Source of the DNA: Streptomyces tsukubensis
GTDB lineage: Bacteria; Actinomycetota; Actinomycetes; Streptomycetales; Streptomycetaceae
Length of the DNA stretch: 64,000 nucleotides
Direction: 5' to 3'
NCBI RefSeq assembly: GCF_003932715.1
Contig: NZ_CP020700.1
Span: 62,001-126,000 of the forward strand
The position numbers were made by a program, and so were the translations under genes. The notes beneath the pieces are model-generated. The model was not told the origin of the DNA. It worked only from the letters and a program-made list of their open reading frames with translations, and searched no databases. Every line of letters begins with the position of its first letter. Positions within the stretch are counted from its first letter, which is position 1. Below, in pieces: positions 60,926 through 64,000 of this stretch.

Positions 60926-62065
60926 ATGCGTATCTGGGACGAGGAACAGCTCGCACTGCGCGAGGGAATGGAACGGTGGTGCAGCAGTCTCGGCGCCGCC
61001 CCCGCACACGACACGGGCGAGACCGGGTTCCCGTTCGATGCGTGGAAACAGGTCGGCTCGTCGGGGGTGATGGGTCTGCCGTTCGACCCCGCCCACGGCG
61101 GTGCCGGCGTCGATCTGCCCACCACCATGTTCGTCCTGGAGGCCCTGGGCAGGGGGTGCCGCGACGGAGGGCTGAGCTTCTCCGTCGCCACCACCCTGTG
61201 CAGTACGGGGGTTCCCCTCCAGCACTTCGGGACCGGCGCACAGAAGGACCGCTATCTGACCCGGCTGTGCTCGGGCGATCTGATCGGCGCCCACGCCATC
61301 AGCGAGCCCGACACCGGGTCGGACGCCCTGAGCATGCGGACGAGCGCCGTCCGCGACGGGGACCACTATGTCCTCAACGGCAGCAAGAGCTTTGTGACCA
61401 ACGGGCCGATCGCCGACGTGGTCGTCGTCTACGCCCGGACCCGGCCCCAGGGCGGGCCGCTCGGTATCACCGCCTTCCTGGTCGACACGGACACCCCCGG
61501 ATTCTCCTCGGGCCGGCCGATCAAGAAGATGGGGCTGACGTCCTCGCCGATGAGCGAGCTGTACTTCGACGACTGCCGGGTGCCCGCCGACCGGGTCATC
61601 GGCGGCGCCGGGCGGGGATATCTGCTCCTCGAACACGTGATGAAGTGGGAGATCCTCTGCTCCTTCGTCATCAACGCCGGGGAGATGCAGCACCGGTTCG
61701 AGCGCTGCCTCGAATACGCCCGTACCCGGACGCAGTTCGGGAAGCCGATCGGCTCGTTCCAGGCGATCGCGCACAAGCTGGTCGATATGCGCATCCGGCT
61801 GGAGACGGCGCGCCGCTGGCTGTACGACACGGGCGAGCGGCTCGCGGCGGGTGAGGACGTCACGATGGACGTGGCCATCAGCAAGCTGCTGACCAGTGAG
61901 GCGAATGTGGCCTCGGGGCTGGCTGCCGTGCAGATCTTCGGCGGCAACGGCTATACGTCGGAGTACGGTCTGGACCGGGAGCTGGCCAACGCCGTGGGCA
62001 GCACGATCTATTCGGGCACGACGGAGATCCAGTACAACCGGATCTCGTCGCTGCTGGGGTTGTGA
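60926..62065 (+). CDS. L-prolyl-PCP dehydrogenase (acyl-CoA dehydrogenase family, PltE/RedW type)
   Basis: A 379-residue flavoenzyme of the acyl-CoA dehydrogenase fold: AHAISEPDTGSDALSM, GSKSFVTNGPIADVVVV, RTQFGKPIGSFQAIAHKLVDM, IFGGNGYTSEYGLDRELANAVGSTIYSGTTEIQYNRIS. In pyrrole pathways this class oxidises prolyl-S-PCP to pyrrolyl-2-carboxyl-S-PCP. The full trio (adenylation enzyme, PCP, oxidase) is in the operon, which supports this over a fatty-acid role. GAAGGACTGAGTCC precedes the ATG at 60926. Confidence 0.92.
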   Translation: MRIWDEEQLALREGMERWCSSLGAAPAHDTGETGFPFDAWKQVGSSGVMGLPFDPAHGGAGVDLPTTMFVLEALGRGCRDGGLSFSVATTLCSTGVPLQHFGTGAQKDRYLTRLCSGDLIGAHAISEPDTGSDALSMRTSAVRDGDHYVLNGSKSFVTNGPIADVVVVYARTRPQGGPLGITAFLVDTDTPGFSSGRPIKKMGLTSSPMSELYFDDCRVPADRVIGGAGRGYLLLEHVMKWEILCSFVINAGEMQHRFERCLEYARTRTQFGKPIGSFQAIAHKLVDMRIRLETARRWLYDTGERLAAGEDVTMDVAISKLLTSEANVASGLAAVQIFGGNGYTSEYGLDRELANAVGSTIYSGTTEIQYNRISSLLGL

Positions 62066-62772
62066 CCGTGCTGCTCAAGGTGTGCGGCGCCACCAGCCGC
62101 CGGGACGTCGCCGTGCTGGGGGCCGCTGGCGCCGACCTGATCGGCCTGTGGCACGGGGTGCCCGGCGGCCCGGCGGAGCTGTCCGCGGGCCGTCTGGCCG
62201 CCCTGGCGCAGGCGTGCCGCACGCTGGAGGTGACGGCGGCCCGGCCGGCGCCGGAGCCGGTGCTGGTCACGTTCCTGCCGGATCCGGCGGCCGTGCTGGA
62301 CGCGGCCCGGGCCGCCGGGGTGCGGTGGCTGCAGCTGCACGGCTACCAGCCCCCGGCGGTGGTGGCGGCCCTCAAACGGGGCTGGCCCGAGGTGACCGTG
62401 GTCAAGGTCCTCCACATCAGCGGGGACGCCTGTGCCGAACGCCCGCTGCTGGCCTCCTACGAGCGGGCGGGGACCGATGTGTTCCTGTTCGACGCCGTGA
62501 GCGAGGCCGGGCGGGTCGGGAGCACCGGTGTCACCCTCGACCCCGGTGTGGTGCTGGACCTGGCGGAGGCGACGACGCAGCCGTTCCTGCTGGCCGGGGG
62601 TATTTCGGCCGCCAACCGGCCGCGGTACGAGAAGGTGACGGCCCATCCCCGTTTCGTCGGTGTCGATGTCGACACGGCGGCGCGGGATGCGGCGGGAGCG
62701 TTCTGTGCCGACCGTATCGGCGGTATCCGGCGGCAGTGGCGTGCCGTGCCCGAGGTGGAGGAGGTCGCCTGA
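62062..62772 (+). CDS. TrpF-like isomerase (phosphoribosylanthranilate isomerase paralogue)
   Basis: A 236-residue TIM-barrel. VLLKVCGATSRRD holds the catalytic Cys of TrpF (KxCG), FLFDAVSEAGRVGSTG the catalytic Asp and phosphate-side residues, and LAGGISAANRPRY the C-terminal phosphate loop. The SPR.V substrate segment of normal enzymes is replaced by HGVPGGPAELS, and the terminal SSGVE motif by DTAARDAAG. The Amadori chemistry is likely kept while recognition of the anthranilate part is altered. It starts with a GTG overlapping the dehydrogenase stop. Confidence 0.88.
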   Translation: MTVLLKVCGATSRRDVAVLGAAGADLIGLWHGVPGGPAELSAGRLAALAQACRTLEVTAARPAPEPVLVTFLPDPAAVLDAARAAGVRWLQLHGYQPPAVVAALKRGWPEVTVVKVLHISGDACAERPLLASYERAGTDVFLFDAVSEAGRVGSTGVTLDPGVVLDLAEATTQPFLLAGGISAANRPRYEKVTAHPRFVGVDVDTAARDAAGAFCADRIGGIRRQWRAVPEVEEVA

Positions 62773-63488
62773 TGGGATCACCGTTCATCGACGCCCTGCT
62801 GGGCGCCGCCCGTCCTGTGATCATGGAGCTGAAGCCGCGGTCGGCCGACGGCGAGGACCTGTTCCGGGGCCGGTCGCCGGCCGAGATCACGGCCCGCTAC
62901 GAGGCCGCCGGTGCCCCGTGTCTTTCGGTGGTCACCGGCCGGTGGTTCGGGGGCGATACGGAGCTGCTGGCCGAGGTCGTCCGGCGTACCTCGCTGCCGG
63001 TGCTGCAGAAGGATTTCATCACCAATCTCGGGCAGCTGCGGACGGCCGCGGGTCTGGGGGCGTCCGCGGTGCTGCTCACGGCCGCGGTGCTGCCCGGGGC
63101 CGCGCTGGCGCGGCTGGCCGAACAGGCTCTCGCGCTGGGTCTCACCCCTTTCATCGAGGTGGCGAGCCTCGCCGAGGCCGAGGCCCTCCCGCCGTGCGAG
63201 GGGTGTGTGGTGGCCGTCAACAACCGGGACATCCGCAACCGCGAACGGGGGGAGGCCGATACGGACCGCAGCCTGCGGCTGCTGCCGGCCGTCCGGGGCA
63301 CGGGGACGCCGTGTCCGGTCAGTGCCAGCGGTATCGACGATCCGGAGGTGGCTGCCGGGCTGCTCAGCGCCAGTTATGCCGGACTGCTGGTCGGGACCCA
63401 CCTGCTGCGGGCAGACCGCCTTGAGTCATGGTGCGAGGCGCTGGACCGGCTGCGCGGCGTGCCGCCCGCGCCCTGTCGAGCGGGCTGA
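62772..63488 (+). CDS. TrpC-like indole-glycerol-phosphate synthase paralogue with Glu-to-Ala change
   Basis: A 238-residue TIM-barrel, about 20 residues shorter at the N-terminus than usual TrpC. Catalytic positions retained: Lys in MELKPRSADG, Lys in LQKDFITN, Glu in FIEVAS and Asn in AVNNRDIRN. The conserved ESG near the end is VSASGI, so the active-site Glu (position 210 in the archaeal enzyme) is Ala. The SPSxG phosphate motif is also degenerate. A decarboxylating ring closure on a different substrate is plausible. The start overlaps the TrpF-like stop (TGATG), with GAGGAGG upstream. It is the last gene of the operon. Confidence 0.88.
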   Translation: MGSPFIDALLGAARPVIMELKPRSADGEDLFRGRSPAEITARYEAAGAPCLSVVTGRWFGGDTELLAEVVRRTSLPVLQKDFITNLGQLRTAAGLGASAVLLTAAVLPGAALARLAEQALALGLTPFIEVASLAEAEALPPCEGCVVAVNNRDIRNRERGEADTDRSLRLLPAVRGTGTPCPVSASGIDDPEVAAGLLSASYAGLLVGTHLLRADRLESWCEALDRLRGVPPAPCRAG

Positions 63489-64000
63489 GGGAGAGTTCGT
63501 CCCATTCGACGGCGTAGGGGACGCCCAGGTCGTTGGCGGCGGCGATGACCCGGGCGGCCAGGTCGTTGGCTTCGAGGTAGCGCTGGCCCGCGACCAGGGC
63601 GCGGGCCACCCGCAGGGGCCGCTCCTGGTCGTAGGGGTCGAGTTCCATGGCGGATTCGAGCCGGTCCGTGGCCTCTTCCATGTCGCCTGATTCCAGGGCG
63701 GCGGTCAGGACGACGTCGATGAGGCCGAGGACGCGCTGGCAGACGACCTCGCGGCGCTGGGCGATGCGGTCGTCGTAGAGGTCGTCGGGGAGCAGGGGTC
63801 CGGTGAAGGCGGTGACGGCGGTACGGGCGCGCAGGATGCGTTCGTCGTCCTGTGCGGCGGCGACGGCGCGGGCCAGGTCCTCGAATCCGTGCAGGTCGAC
63901 GGTGCAGGAGGACAGGCAGAGCAGTTGTCCTCTGCGGTTGACGAGGGAGCCGTAGGAGGCGCGGGCCCGGGTCAGGACGTTTTTGAGGCGGCGCTGGCCG
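63364..64000 (-). CDS. SARP/AfsR-type regulator, C-terminal BTAD part (cut by the right edge)
   Basis: The open frame enters from 64000 and ends at 63364. The visible 211 residues include RRLKNVLTRARASYG, LDVDLHGF-type strands, RRE.V.QRVLGLIDVVLTAALESGDMEEATDRLESAMELDPYDQERPLRVARALVA, a bacterial transcriptional activation domain as in SARP and AfsR-like proteins. The N-terminal DNA-binding part lies outside the window. The 3' end overlaps the TrpC-like gene by 125 bp tail-to-tail. It may control the pyrrole/trp-like operon. Confidence 0.85.
   Translation of the reverse strand, partial: GQRRLKNVLTRARASYGSLVNRRGQLLCLSSCTVDLHGFEDLARAVAAAQDDERILRARTAVTAFTGPLLPDDLYDDRIAQRREVVCQRVLGLIDVVLTAALESGDMEEATDRLESAMELDPYDQERPLRVARALVAGQRYLEANDLAARVIAAANDLGVPYAVEWDELSLSPLDRARAARRAAGPAPRTMTQGGLPAAGGSRPAVRHNWR

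Noticed and set aside
60926..62065. Acyl-CoA dehydrogenase as a fatty-acid degradation gene
   Set aside because: Its operon contains a proline adenylation enzyme and PCP, which define the prolyl-PCP oxidase class.
58648..63488. Treating the trp-like genes as the housekeeping tryptophan operon
   Set aside because: trpB, trpE and trpG are missing, pyrrole genes interrupt the set, and conserved substrate residues are altered in TrpD, TrpF and TrpC.

Overview
The window is high-GC actinobacterial DNA, almost certainly Streptomyces. Reasons: GC-rich third positions, GTG starts, SARP, LmbU and LAL regulators, AfsA-type autoregulator genes with their receptors, and TTA (bldA-type) leucine codons in two genes. 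Nearly everything visible belongs to specialised metabolism. I see no rRNA, tRNA, CRISPR array, transposase or integrase.

Layout. (1) 1-11.3 kb: the edge of an NRPS (adenylation domain running off the left end) with its MbtH partner; an LmbU-type activator; a divergent KtzT-like / KtzI-like pair, the two enzymes that turn L-ornithine into piperazic acid; a free-standing ABC-ATPase C-terminal domain; an amidinotransferase-fold hydrolase; two SnoaL-like proteins; a type II thioesterase; and an odd condensation-like protein with a mutated catalytic His and a truncated thioesterase end. (2) 11.6-20.9 kb: a regulatory island with two SARPs, two gamma-butyrolactone-receptor-type TetR proteins, two AfsA homologues, a P450 and an SDR. 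Six 18-bp ARE-like operators lie in its promoter regions. (3) 20.9-25.4 kb: accessory genes (serine hydrolase, PadR/DUF1048 pair with a strong operator, two small proteins, a beta-propeller-like protein) and a heptamer minisatellite. (4) 25.9-47.5 kb: a beta-amino-acid-primed type I polyketide block. It has a LAL activator, a radical-SAM glutamate/lysine 2,3-aminomutase, a PLP enzyme, a two-module PKS that begins with a bare ACP, two stand-alone adenylation enzymes, a discrete ACP and a VinK-like acyltransferase. The closest parallel known to me is the 3-aminobutyrate starter machinery of the macrolactam incednine. (5) 47.6-56.8 kb: an ABC exporter with a histidine kinase, a minus-strand run (FAD oxidase, NTF2-like, hot-dog thioesterase, DUF1772, Sfp-type PPTase), an AraC regulator and an NmrA-like SDR. 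(6) 56.8-63.5 kb: a tight eight-gene operon combining the L-prolyl-PCP to pyrrolyl-PCP trio (adenylation enzyme, PCP, acyl-CoA-dehydrogenase-type oxidase) with paralogues of TrpD, TrpA, TrpF and TrpC and an ectoine-synthase-like cupin. It faces an incoming SARP/AfsR-type regulator cut by the right edge.

How it may work together (inference): precursor sets for piperazate, a beta-amino acid (probably 3-aminobutyrate) and pyrrole-2-carboxylate are present, with the PKS, an NRPS edge, a PPTase, an exporter and a layered regulatory system (butyrolactone/butenolide receptor, SARPs, LmbU, LAL). This may be one large hybrid pathway or two to three abutting clusters; the window cannot settle that. The most unusual element is the trp-like operon. 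It has no TrpB, TrpE or TrpG, and the residues that recognise anthranilate are changed while those binding PRPP/Mg or carrying general catalysis are kept. That suggests the tryptophan-pathway chemistry has been moved to a new substrate.
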